A DNA stretch of 14,982 nucleotides from Geothermovivens sp964644845 (GCA_964644845.1 CAZXXS010000079.1:1-14982), one strand, 5' to 3'. Counted from the stretch's first letter, positions 1-7,430 are shown. Notes: generated by a model from the letters alone, not told the origin. A program made the numbers and translations.

Positions 1-108
1 CAGCTGAGGCCGGAGAATTCGTGGCGGGTGAATTTCGGCTTGCATCCCGGTTCAGGGGGCACGTAGTAGGACTGTTAAAATTCGGGGAAGCGCTAAATAA
101 GCTTTTGC

Positions 109-137
109 TTGACATTGTCCTGAAATTGGCGGATATT
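109..137 (+). promoter_or_regulatory. Sigma-70-like promoter of the Rieske/cytochrome b operon
   Basis: A perfect -35 box TTGACA lies at 109-114. Exactly 17 bases later GATATT (132-137) matches the -10 consensus at four of six positions. Transcription would start near 144, about 70 bases before the ATG at 215. This also argues against the in-frame TTG at 137 as the start of the Rieske gene, because it would lie upstream of the transcript. Inferred from consensus match only. Confidence 0.55.
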
Positions 138-214
138 TGGACGAGTGGAGCGCAGGGAGGTGGGCGAGGGGCGCTCTGTTCGCTCAAAGGACCGCTCAAG
201 TGACGGAGGAGGTA

Positions 215-685
215 ATGGCCCAGCCAAGGGAGCGAGGAACCAGAGTCTCCCGACGCGGTGTCCTCGGTTGGATCCTTGGCGGGGGACTGGCAGCTTTCTT
301 GGCAGGGGTTTTCTACCCTGTGGCCCGGTACATTCTGCCGCCGGAGCAGCCCGAACCCAGGGTGGCAAGCGTTGTGGTAGGTAGGCGTGGCGACTTTCCG
401 CCGGACACTTGGAAGATTTTTCGGTTCGGGAAGAAACCGGGGATTATCCTTCGCACACCAGAGGGGGATTTGCGCGCGTTCACGGCGGTTTGCACGCATC
501 TTGGATGCACCGTCCAGTACCGTCCAGACTTTCAGCACATCTGGTGCGCTTGCCACAATGGCCACTACGACCTCCACGGGAAGAATGTTTCCGGACCGCC
601 CCCGAGACCTCTCACGCCCTTTCGAGTTACCGTGACCAACGAAGGTAGGATTGTCGTCTCGCACATTCCGGAGGAAGAGGCTTAG
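215..685 (+). CDS. qcrA: Rieske [2Fe-2S] protein of a quinol:cytochrome c oxidoreductase
   Basis: This is the iron-sulfur subunit that takes an electron from quinol at the Qo site of a bc-type complex. From the ATG at 215 the protein has 156 residues. A twin-arginine motif (SRRGVLG, Arg13-Arg14) precedes a single hydrophobic helix (about 15-34), so it is probably Tat-exported and stays anchored. Cluster box I is CTHLGC (ligands Cys93 and His95, disulfide Cys98). Box II is CACHNGHYD (ligands Cys111 and His114, disulfide Cys113). The usual Ser of the box II CHGS motif is Gly116, while the Tyr is kept (Tyr118), as in low-potential menaquinol-type Rieske proteins. AGGAGG at 207-212 precedes the ATG by two bases. 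GTG at 200, with AAGGA eight bases upstream, is an alternative start adding five residues. First gene of a three-gene operon. The family is certain; the symbol is by analogy. Confidence 0.93.
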   Translation: MAQPRERGTRVSRRGVLGWILGGGLAAFLAGVFYPVARYILPPEQPEPRVASVVVGRRGDFPPDTWKIFRFGKKPGIILRTPEGDLRAFTAVCTHLGCTVQYRPDFQHIWCACHNGHYDLHGKNVSGPPPRPLTPFRVTVTNEGRIVVSHIPEEEA

Positions 686-734
686 CTTGTTCCGACAGCA
701 GGCCTCATTTTCGCACCTTGACCTGGATCTGTGC

Positions 735-816
735 CCTGGAATTCGAAATCCCCGGAAAAAGTAAGGCAGGAATTCTGAGAGAAGCGAGGAGGTCGTGGCA
801 AGACTCGAATTCCAGG
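735..816 (+). promoter_or_regulatory. Inverted repeat enclosing the cytochrome b start site
   Basis: A perfect 12-bp inverted repeat has its left arm CCTGGAATTCGA at 735-746 and its right arm TCGAATTCCAGG at 805-816. The right arm lies within codons 4-8 of cytochrome b. The ribosome binding site (787-792) and the GTG start (795) sit in the 58-base loop. A third GGAATTC at 769-775 could pair with the right arm (807-813) instead, giving a shorter alternative stem. It could act as a translational control element. The GAATTC core is self-complementary, so chance pairing is possible and no function is shown. Confidence 0.3.
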
Positions 817-1880
817 AATGGTTGAATGAACGCTACGAGAAGGCCCGACCGATTTTTACTTTGCTGGCCGAGAAAACCGTTCCGCTACACAGGTACAGCC
901 TGTGGTACTATCTTGGGGGGCTCACGCTGTTCTTTTTCTTGATTCAGGTCGTCACAGGGATTTTGTTGCTGCTTTACTACCAACCGTCTGCGAGCACGGC
1001 GTACGAAAGTGTTCGCTACATCATGACTGAAGTGCCGTTCGGCTGGTTGATCCGTTCCATCCACTCCTGGGGTGCCAATCTCTTCATTGGTAGCTTGTTC
1101 ATCCACATGTTCAGCGTGTTTTTTCTCAAAGCTTACAGGCGCCCCCGTGAGTTGACGTGGGTGACGGGAGTTTTGATGCTTTTCGTCGCTCTCGGTTTTG
1201 GATTTACGGGCTATTTATTGCCTTGGAATGAACTCGCGTTTTTTGCCACAAAGGTTGGTACGGACATCGCAGCGGCTGTCCCGATTGTGGGCTCTTTCGT
1301 CCAGCGTTTCCTGCGTGGCGGCGAGGAAGTGACGGGTGGTACTTTGACGCGCCTTTTCGGGTTTCATGTGGCTGTTTTGCCAGCTCTGGCGTTTTTGGTT
1401 CTTGGGCTACACTTCGTACTGATTCAGATCCAGGGCATGAGCGTCCCTCTGAATCTCTGCAAAAGGGACGGTGTCCGGCAAGAGATCCGTTTTTTTCCCG
1501 ATTTTCTACTCCGCGACCTGGTGGGATGGGTTTTGGGTTTCTTGCTGCTGGTCACGCTCGCGGTCCTTTTTCCCTGGGACGTGGGCACGAAGGCCGATCC
1601 TTTCGCACCAGCACCGTCAGGAATCCGACCGGAATGGTATTTCCTGTTTATGTTTCAGGCGTTGAAGTTTGTGCCGAGCAAGGTACTTTTCGTCGACGGC
1701 GAGGTGCTGGCAGTGCTGGGTTTTGGCGCTGCCGGGCTCTTCTGGCTGTTGGCGCCGTTTTTGGATCGCTGGTCCTCCCGTGAGGAGAGGAATCGGGTGT
1801 TTACGATCGTTGGGGCTGTTGCGTTGAGCTTCATGGCGCTGATGACGGTTTTGGCTTACGTGTTGCCTGCAGCGGGATGA
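795..1880 (+). CDS. qcrB: Cytochrome b, full-length (b6 plus subunit IV fused), of a bc-type complex
   Basis: This is the membrane di-haem subunit that oxidises quinol and passes electrons across the membrane. The protein has 361 residues with about eight membrane helices. N-terminal and C-terminal cytochrome b domains lie in one chain, unlike the split b6/subunit IV form. Haem ligands are His90 and His104 in helix B and His191 and His206 in helix D. The 14 residues between the helix D histidines is the spacing of b6-type proteins; classical bc1 cytochrome b has 13. The Qo motif PEWY is at 279-282. The b6-type segment LGGLTL is recognisable at 40-45, but the preceding residue is Tyr39 where b6 and Bacillus proteins have the Cys that binds haem ci. 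The start is GTG with AGGAGG at 787-792. The gene starts 109 bases after the Rieske stop and its TGA overlaps the next ATG. Confidence 0.95.
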   Translation: MARLEFQEWLNERYEKARPIFTLLAEKTVPLHRYSLWYYLGGLTLFFFLIQVVTGILLLLYYQPSASTAYESVRYIMTEVPFGWLIRSIHSWGANLFIGSLFIHMFSVFFLKAYRRPRELTWVTGVLMLFVALGFGFTGYLLPWNELAFFATKVGTDIAAAVPIVGSFVQRFLRGGEEVTGGTLTRLFGFHVAVLPALAFLVLGLHFVLIQIQGMSVPLNLCKRDGVRQEIRFFPDFLLRDLVGWVLGFLLLVTLAVLFPWDVGTKADPFAPAPSGIRPEWYFLFMFQALKFVPSKVLFVDGEVLAVLGFGAAGLFWLLAPFLDRWSSREERNRVFTIVGAVALSFMALMTVLAYVLPAAG

Positions 1881-3157
1881 GGGAAACCTCGGTGAAAATG
1901 GTAGGGCGGCTTGCGACCGCACTCTTACTGTCTGGTTTGCTTCTGGCAGTAGTTGCAAATGCTCAGGAGCGTTCGGCGTCTCGGGAACCATCGAATTCCT
2001 GTGTTCGATGTCACGCCGAGCTCGACAGCGTACTCGCTCAACCTGCAAAAGCGTCTATTGAAGATGTCCACGCCCGCCACGGCTACACGTGCGCTGATTG
2101 TCACGGGGGTGACCCCGAAGCCCAGGAACCGGAACTGGCGATGAGCCCGGCTAAGGGGTTTGTAGGTGTGCCCGACCCGATGGACGTGCCAAAGCTGTGC
2201 GGGAAATGCCACGCCGACGTGGCTTTAATGCGAGTGGACAAACCGGGACTCCGTACTGACCAGTTGAAACTGTACTGGACCAGTCGGCACGGCACGCTGC
2301 TGAGAAAGGGAGACAAAAGTGTGGCTGTGTGCAGTAGTTGCCACACGGCCCATGGTGTGTTGCCTCCGTCGGACCCACGTTCTTCTGTACACCCGACCCG
2401 TGTGGCAGCGACGTGTGGAGTCTGCCACAGTAACGCCCAGCTGATGGCGCGTTACGGCTTGCCTGCGGACCAGGAAAGTGAGTGGCGGACCAGTGTGCAT
2501 GCGGCCGCCATGTTCGAAAAGAACGACCTGAGTGCGCCGACCTGCAACGACTGTCACGGAAACCACGGGGCTCTGCCTCCACAGGTAAACAGCGTTTCTC
2601 GCGTATGCGGCCAGTGTCACGTGGCCAACGACAAGTACTTTCGGCTGAGCCCACACCGCGAGGCGTTTGCTGAACTGGGGCTTGGACAGTGCGAAGTGTG
2701 CCACGCGAGCCACGCTGTCATCCCTACTTTGGACACGATGCTCGGGGTGGAAAATGACGCGGTTTGTGGAAGCTGTCACGAAAAGGGCGGCGCTGGGTAC
2801 CGCGCTGTCCTGCGCATCCGCCGCGCGATCGACAGTCTGCGGACGGGCATTGCAAATGTGGCGTTGCTTCTGGCTCGAGTGGAGAAAACTGGCATTCCCG
2901 TGGACGAGGCGGACTTTTCGTTGCGTGAGGCCAGAAACGCGCTGGTTCAATCCCGTACCGAAATCCACAAATTCTCGGTTGAGCCGGTTTTGAACGTGGT
3001 TGGATCTGGTTTGAGAAAGCTGGCGGGGCCCCAACGGTTTGGTCAAGATGCGTTGCAGGAAATTCGGAAGAGGCGTGTTGGATTGCTGGCGTTTCTTGCC
3101 GTTGGCCTGGTGGTCGTCGTTGGGCTTGTTCTAACAATTCGGTCAAATGAAGGGTAA
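1877..3157 (+). CDS. Membrane-anchored nine-haem cytochrome c
   Basis: Probable electron acceptor from the Rieske centre, on the outer face of the cytoplasmic membrane. The 426-residue protein has an N-terminal signal peptide (hydrophobic 11-27, likely cut after ANA, residue 29). It has nine CXXCH motifs, at Cys42, 72, 108, 152, 180, 223, 244, 272 and 297. After the first haem, the other eight fall into four two-haem modules, each with a preceding His (68, 138, 208, 260) that could be a distal ligand. Three of these share an S-x-H element. Residues 305-400 are haem-free and predicted helical, followed by a C-terminal membrane helix at 401-421. The ATG overlaps the cytochrome b stop in an ATGA, so translation is probably coupled. 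It resembles the cytochrome c3/doubled-CXXCH class in broad terms. No closer family name can be given, and its redox partner downstream is not in the window. Confidence 0.92.
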   Translation: MRETSVKMVGRLATALLLSGLLLAVVANAQERSASREPSNSCVRCHAELDSVLAQPAKASIEDVHARHGYTCADCHGGDPEAQEPELAMSPAKGFVGVPDPMDVPKLCGKCHADVALMRVDKPGLRTDQLKLYWTSRHGTLLRKGDKSVAVCSSCHTAHGVLPPSDPRSSVHPTRVAATCGVCHSNAQLMARYGLPADQESEWRTSVHAAAMFEKNDLSAPTCNDCHGNHGALPPQVNSVSRVCGQCHVANDKYFRLSPHREAFAELGLGQCEVCHASHAVIPTLDTMLGVENDAVCGSCHEKGGAGYRAVLRIRRAIDSLRTGIANVALLLARVEKTGIPVDEADFSLREARNALVQSRTEIHKFSVEPVLNVVGSGLRKLAGPQRFGQDALQEIRKRRVGLLAFLAVGLVVVVGLVLTIRSNEG

Positions 3158-3162
3158 ACCCT

Positions 3163-3184
3163 GGCCCAGCGATGGGCCTTTTTT
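3163..3184 (+). terminator. Rho-independent terminator of the respiratory operon
   Basis: A perfect 6-bp stem GGCCCA/TGGGCC (3163-3168 and 3173-3178) with loop GCGA is followed at once by six T (3179-3184). It starts six bases after the nine-haem cytochrome stop codon, so it closes the three-gene operon. Confidence 0.9.
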
Positions 3185-3327
3185 GTTGGGTGGAGGGGGC
3201 AGCATGGCGGGGCTTTGAATCGGTGAAGCGGGCGGAGCGGGGGCGTTGTGGCTCCTAGTAGGTGCGCAGGGGGCTCTTCGAGTCTCTGTGCGTAGGGGCC
3301 AAAACAGTCAGGGGGCTGAGTCAGGTT

Positions 3328-3344
3328 GGGCGTCACTGACGCCC
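3328..3344. repeat. Perfect inverted repeat upstream of malic enzyme
   Basis: GGGCGTC (3328-3334) and GACGCCC (3338-3344) form a 7-bp stem around ACT, 52 bases before the maeB ATG. There is no T-run, so it is not an obvious terminator. It could be a 5' leader hairpin or an operator. No other element was seen in the roughly 210-base gap between the operon terminator and maeB, and no convincing promoter. Confidence 0.4.
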
Positions 3345-3396
3345 GGGGAACAAGGGAAGAAGGAAGTTGAAGCGACTTAGCACGAGAGGTGGAAAC

Positions 3397-5664
3397 ATGA
3401 TTCGAAGGGAAGAGGCTCTGGAGTACCACAGCCGTGGACGGAAAGGTAAAATTGAGGTTGTGGCGACGAAGCCGTGCATCACGCAGCGCGATCTGTCCCT
3501 GGCGTACACGCCGGGTGTGGCCGAACCGTGCCGTGAGATCGAAAGAGACCCGGACATGGTCTACGAGTACACGGCAAAGGGCAATCTTGTGGCCGTGGTC
3601 ACGAATGGCACGGCGGTTCTCGGCCTTGGCAACATTGGGCCTCTGGCTGGCAAGCCGGTGATGGAGGGCAAAGGTGTCTTGTTCAAACGCTTTGCCGACA
3701 TCGACGTGTTCGATCTGGAGGTCAATTCCAAAGACCCAGACGACGTCATCCGGGTGTGTGAGCTGCTCGAACCGACGTTCGGCGGAATCAACCTGGAGGA
3801 CATCAAGGCTCCGGAGTGTTTCTACATCGAGGAGACGCTTAAGGAAAGGCTGCACATTCCTGTGTTCCACGACGACCAGCACGGCACGGCCATCATTTCT
3901 GGCGCTGCGTTGCTAAATGCTCTCGAGCTTCAGGGCAAGAAGATTGAGGATGTGAAGATTGTTGTGAACGGCGCAGGGGCAGCGGGTGTGGCCTGCGCGG
4001 AGTTCTACATTTTGCTGGGTGCCCGGCGAGAGAACATCATCATGTGCGACTCCAAAGGCGTCATTTACAAGGGGCGTAAAGAAGGGATGAATCCCTACAA
4101 AGAACGTTTTGCCCAGGAGACCGAGCTGCGTACGCTCGAGGAAGCCCTCGTTGGGGCGGACGTTTTCGTTGGCCTGTCGATTGCCAATTGTGTGACCAAA
4201 GACATGGTACGCTCAATGGCTGACAAACCGATCATTTTCGCCATGGCCAACCCGGATCCGGAAATCACCTACGAGGACGCCAGGGCGGCGCGGCCGGACG
4301 TCATTATGGCCACCGGACGGTCGGACTACCCAAATCAAGTCAACAACGTGTTGGGATTCCCGTTCATTTTCCGTGGAGCCCTGGATGTGCGGGCGACGGC
4401 CATCAACGACGAGATGAAAGTGGCAGCTGCGAAGGCCTTGGCGGCTCTCGCAAAAGAAGATGTGCCCGATTCCGTGTGCAGAGCGTACGACGTGGAGCAT
4501 CTGGAATTCGGTCCGGAGTACATTATTCCCAAGCCGTTTGACCCGCGCGTGCTCCTGTGGGAGGCGCCCGCTGTGGCCAAAGCGGCGATGGACAGTGGTG
4601 TGGCGCGACTGAAAATCGACATCGAGAAGTACAAGGAACAGCTTGAGGCGCGCCTGGGCCGTTTGCGCGAGGTGACGCGTTTCATGATCAACAAGGCCAA
4701 GCGTTCGCCCAAACGCGTTGTGTTTCCCGAGGGCGAGCACGACCGAATTCTCCGGGCCAGCCAGATCCTCGAAGACGAAGGCATCGCGCAACCCATTTTG
4801 CTTGGCGACACAAAACACATCGAGGCCCGGATCAACGCGCTAAATCTTGATCTGAGGACGGCTCGCCTTGTGGACCCGGAGAAGCACCCGCGGTTCGAGG
4901 AGTACGCTGCCGAACTGTTCCGCCTGCGTCAGCGGAAGGGCATGACCATGTCTGAGGCGCTGGAGTTGCTAACCTTGCCGCGTTACTTCGCGCCGATGAT
5001 GCTCCACATGGGCGACGCCGACGCCGTTGTGGCGGGTCTGACGATGCACTACCCGGACACCATCCGCCCCGCTTTGCAGATCATCCGAATGCGGGAAGGT
5101 GTGCACCGTGTGGCTGGTCTGTACGTGCTGCTCTGGAAAGATCGAATCATGTTTCTGGCCGATACCACGGTGAACATTGAGCCGACTGCCGAGGAGCTGG
5201 CGGAGATCGCGCTGCTTTCTGCGAGTACGGCGCGTCGGTTCGATGTGGAGCCGAAGGTGGCCATGTTGTCCTTCTCGAACTTTGGAAGCACACGGCATCC
5301 GCTGAGCGATAAGGTGGCGCAGGCGGTGGAGATTGCTCGCAAAAAGGATCCGACGCTGGTCATCGACGGAGAAATGCAGGCCGATACGGCAGTGGTGCCA
5401 CAGATCATCGACGAAACGTACCCGTTCTGCCGCGTGAAGGGCGGTGCCAACGTGCTGATTTTCCCGGATTTGCAGTCTGGCAACATCTCGTACAAACTGC
5501 TGATGCGCCTTGGCGGAGCTGAGGCGATTGGCCCGATCCTGATGGGGATGCGCAAATCTGTGCACGTGCTCCAGCGCGGTGCGGACGTGAACGAGATCGT
5601 AAACATGGCCGCAATCGCCGTGGTCGACGCGCAGGACTTGGAGAAAATCGAGGCGACACACTGA
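3397..5664 (+). CDS. maeB: NADP-dependent malic enzyme with C-terminal phosphate acetyltransferase-like domain (MaeB type)
   Basis: Catalyses oxidative decarboxylation of malate to pyruvate with reduction of NAD(P) in the cytoplasm. The 755 residues match the usual length of the MaeB fusion (about 760). The malic domain spans about 10-150, with YTPGVAEP at 37-44 (catalytic Tyr37) and the catalytic-lysine segment GKPVMEGKG near 85-93. The metal-binding segment FHDDQHGT is at about 157-164. The NAD(P)-binding domain has GAGAAG at 192-197 and NPDPE at 285-289. Residues from about 430 to the end are the PTA_PTB domain, which in E. coli MaeB is regulatory and responds to acetyl-CoA rather than catalysing acetyl transfer. 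The ATG at 3397 is chosen because AGAGGTGG (3385-3392) lies four bases upstream; the in-frame TTG at 3367 has no comparable site. It appears to be monocistronic. NADP rather than NAD preference is taken from the family, not from the sequence. Confidence 0.95.
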   Translation: MIRREEALEYHSRGRKGKIEVVATKPCITQRDLSLAYTPGVAEPCREIERDPDMVYEYTAKGNLVAVVTNGTAVLGLGNIGPLAGKPVMEGKGVLFKRFADIDVFDLEVNSKDPDDVIRVCELLEPTFGGINLEDIKAPECFYIEETLKERLHIPVFHDDQHGTAIISGAALLNALELQGKKIEDVKIVVNGAGAAGVACAEFYILLGARRENIIMCDSKGVIYKGRKEGMNPYKERFAQETELRTLEEALVGADVFVGLSIANCVTKDMVRSMADKPIIFAMANPDPEITYEDARAARPDVIMATGRSDYPNQVNNVLGFPFIFRGALDVRATAINDEMKVAAAKALAALAKEDVPDSVCRAYDVEHLEFGPEYIIPKPFDPRVLLWEAPAVAKAAMDSGVARLKIDIEKYKEQLEARLGRLREVTRFMINKAKRSPKRVVFPEGEHDRILRASQILEDEGIAQPILLGDTKHIEARINALNLDLRTARLVDPEKHPRFEEYAAELFRLRQRKGMTMSEALELLTLPRYFAPMMLHMGDADAVVAGLTMHYPDTIRPALQIIRMREGVHRVAGLYVLLWKDRIMFLADTTVNIEPTAEELAEIALLSASTARRFDVEPKVAMLSFSNFGSTRHPLSDKVAQAVEIARKKDPTLVIDGEMQADTAVVPQIIDETYPFCRVKGGANVLIFPDLQSGNISYKLLMRLGGAEAIGPILMGMRKSVHVLQRGADVNEIVNMAAIAVVDAQDLEKIEATH

Positions 5665-5674
5665 GCTGGGTGCG

Positions 5675-5700
5675 GCGCCTCCGGCAGCGATCGGAGGCGC
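5675..5700 (+). terminator. Hairpin downstream of maeB, terminator-like without a T-run
   Basis: A perfect 9-bp stem GCGCCTCCG/CGGAGGCGC (5675-5683 and 5692-5700) with an eight-base loop starts 11 bases after the maeB stop. No uridine tract follows, so it may stabilise the 3' end or work with Rho rather than act as a classical intrinsic terminator. Confidence 0.5.
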
Positions 5701-6100
5701 TGGTGCCCGGATGTTCTGTGTTTCAGTACAGACGGCGGGAGCTCAACGTTCAGTGTCCCAGCTTGCTGGGAGCGAATGGGGAATGTCCAGTGGCCTTACG
5801 CTGGTGCTCAGCTCGGACGTGAGCGTCGTTGCTTGGAAGGCGAGTGGGGCCGTACCCGGGTGCAGCCGTCTGCAGAATGGGCGGAGTTTAGAACCCGAAG
5901 CACTTCCGCGGCTGACGCGGAAGGCAAACTCTCATTCTCGGTCAGAGACACGCGGACTGCGGCCAAAAGCGCGGTTCCCGAGGGAATTTCTTTACACAAT
6001 TTCTGAACCTGGCTGGTGGGGTGTGCGTTCGAGTGACTGAACGACGACGATTGTCTCATTTTTGCCACCTTCCCTACGCGCAATTCCACTTGTCCAAACA
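5701..6100. other. Non-coding gap between maeB and pgk, with one strong hairpin
   Basis: The open frames here (for example 5711-6040) have no ribosome binding site and read like random sequence, so I call no gene. The one clear structure is an 8-bp perfect hairpin CTTCCGCG/CGCGGAAG with loop GCTGA at 5903-5923, about 190 bases before pgk. It has no T-run. No promoter could be placed with confidence, although the pgk promoter must lie in this stretch if maeB is terminated. Confidence 0.4.
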
Positions 6101-6114
6101 GCGGAGGAGAACCG

Positions 6115-7311
6115 ATGAACAAGCTCACAATTGACGACCTGGATCTGAAAGGCAAGCGTGTTCTCATGCGTGTGGATTTTAACGTGCCGCTCACGGAAGA
6201 TGGGCAGGTTGCAGATGACATGCGAATTCGGGCAGCGCTGCCGAGCATTAAGAAGGTACTCGAGGAGGGCGGTTCGCTGGTTCTGATGTCACACCTCGGC
6301 CGTCCTAAAGGCAAATGGAACGAGAAGTACAGCCTCAAGCCAGTGGCGAAACGCCTTTCGGAACTCCTCGGTCAGGAAGTGAAGATGGCGCCGGATTGCG
6401 TTGGTCCCGAGGTTGAGAAAATGGCCTCAGAATTGAAGCCGGGCGAGGTTCTGCTACTCGAGAATTTGCGTTTTCACCCCGGCGAAGAGGCGAACGACCC
6501 CGAGTTTGCCAAACAGCTTGCCAAGCTCGGCGATATCTACGTGAATGATGCTTTTGGGACTGCACATCGGGCGCACGCTTCCACCGAGGGGGTCACAAAG
6601 TACTTCGACCTGTGCGCTGCCGGTTACCTGATGCAGAAGGAACTGGAGTACCTTGGCAAAGCTGTGCACAATCCGGAACACCCGTACGTCGCCATCATGG
6701 GTGGAGCTAAGATCAGCGGTAAGATCGACGTGATTAACAACCTCCTGCCAAAAGTGGACGTTCTGCTGATCGGCGGTGGCATGAGCTACACGTTTTTCAA
6801 GGCAAAAGGCGTCAACATTGGTAACTCTCTACTGGAAGAAGACCGCATCCCTGTGGCCAGAGATGTTCTCGAGCAGGCCGGAAAGAAGGGTGTGGAGTTG
6901 CTGCTTCCGGTGGACAATGTTGTGGCCACTGCTGTGGATGAATCGGCTGAGACCAAAGTGACGGACGGTCCAGACGTGCCGGACGGCTGGATCGGTGTGG
7001 ACATTGGTCCGAAGACGGTGGACTTGTACCGGGAAAAGATCCTCGCTGCCAAAACGGTGGTTTGGAACGGTCCGATGGGTGTTTTTGAGAAAGAGCCGTT
7101 TGCCAAAGGAACGTTTGCCGTCGCGCAGGCCCTTGCCGACGCTACTGCTAAAGGAGCCGTGACGATTGTGGGTGGGGGCGACTCGGCTGCCGCGATCCGC
7201 AAGGCTGGCCTGGCAGACAAGGTGTCGCACGTTTCTACCGGCGGCGGGGCTTCACTGGAGTTCCTTGCCGGTTTGACGCTACCTGGCGTGGCCGCGTTGA
7301 CTGACAAGTAG
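6115..7311 (+). CDS. pgk: Phosphoglycerate kinase
   Basis: Cytoplasmic glycolytic enzyme that transfers phosphate between 1,3-bisphosphoglycerate and ADP. The 398 residues are full length for bacterial PGK. Substrate-binding motifs of the N-domain are RVDFNVP (19-25), SHLGRPKG (59-66), ENLRFHPGEE and NDAFGTAHRAHAS. The hinge and nucleotide domain show MGGAKISGKI, GGGMSYTFFKAKG, WNGPMGVFE, GGGDSAAAI and STGGGASLEFL near the C-terminus, all intact. The ATG has GGAGGAG (6103-6109) five bases upstream. In many bacteria pgk neighbours gap and tpi; here it stands alone between non-coding gaps. A strong hairpin follows. Confidence 0.98.
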   Translation: MNKLTIDDLDLKGKRVLMRVDFNVPLTEDGQVADDMRIRAALPSIKKVLEEGGSLVLMSHLGRPKGKWNEKYSLKPVAKRLSELLGQEVKMAPDCVGPEVEKMASELKPGEVLLLENLRFHPGEEANDPEFAKQLAKLGDIYVNDAFGTAHRAHASTEGVTKYFDLCAAGYLMQKELEYLGKAVHNPEHPYVAIMGGAKISGKIDVINNLLPKVDVLLIGGGMSYTFFKAKGVNIGNSLLEEDRIPVARDVLEQAGKKGVELLLPVDNVVATAVDESAETKVTDGPDVPDGWIGVDIGPKTVDLYREKILAAKTVVWNGPMGVFEKEPFAKGTFAVAQALADATAKGAVTIVGGGDSAAAIRKAGLADKVSHVSTGGGASLEFLAGLTLPGVAALTDK

Positions 7312-7355
7312 ACAACCACTGAGAAGGCGCCACTCAGGTAGTTTCCAGGGTTACG

Positions 7356-7387
7356 AACAAGGGGTACGCACGGGCGTACCCCTTGTT
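7356..7387. terminator. Perfect 14-bp hairpin after pgk
   Basis: AACAAGGGGTACGC (7356-7369) and its exact complement (7374-7387) enclose loop ACGG. The right arm ends in CTTGTT and is followed by GCTC. This gives only a short T-rich tail, but the length and perfection of the stem and its place 45 bases after the pgk stop support a terminator. It ends 43 bases before the next ATG, so it could also serve as a leader element of that gene. Confidence 0.65.
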
Positions 7388-7430
7388 GCTCAATGGTCCA
7401 ATCCAGTCCGCTCACAGAACGGAGGCAGGC

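Noticed and set aside
137..214. Upstream TTG start for the Rieske protein, adding 26 residues
   Set aside because: It lies at or before the predicted transcription start, has no ribosome binding site, and would place the Tat motif far from the N-terminus. ATG 215 has AGGAGG.
718..746. Possible promoter TTGACC before cytochrome b
   Set aside because: No acceptable -10 box lies 16-18 bases downstream (ATTCGA at the right place), and the gene fits the upstream operon.
2225..3046. Long minus-strand open frame (273 codons) opposite the nine-haem cytochrome
   Set aside because: It has no family motif, and the plus strand carries nine CXXCH sites in frame. It is a shadow of the real gene.
5711..6040. 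109-codon plus-strand frame between maeB and pgk
   Set aside because: No ribosome binding site and no recognisable motif, and the residue mix looks random. An overlapping frame (5776-6006) has a short ADAEGKLSFSV segment that resembles secreted-domain text but leads nowhere.
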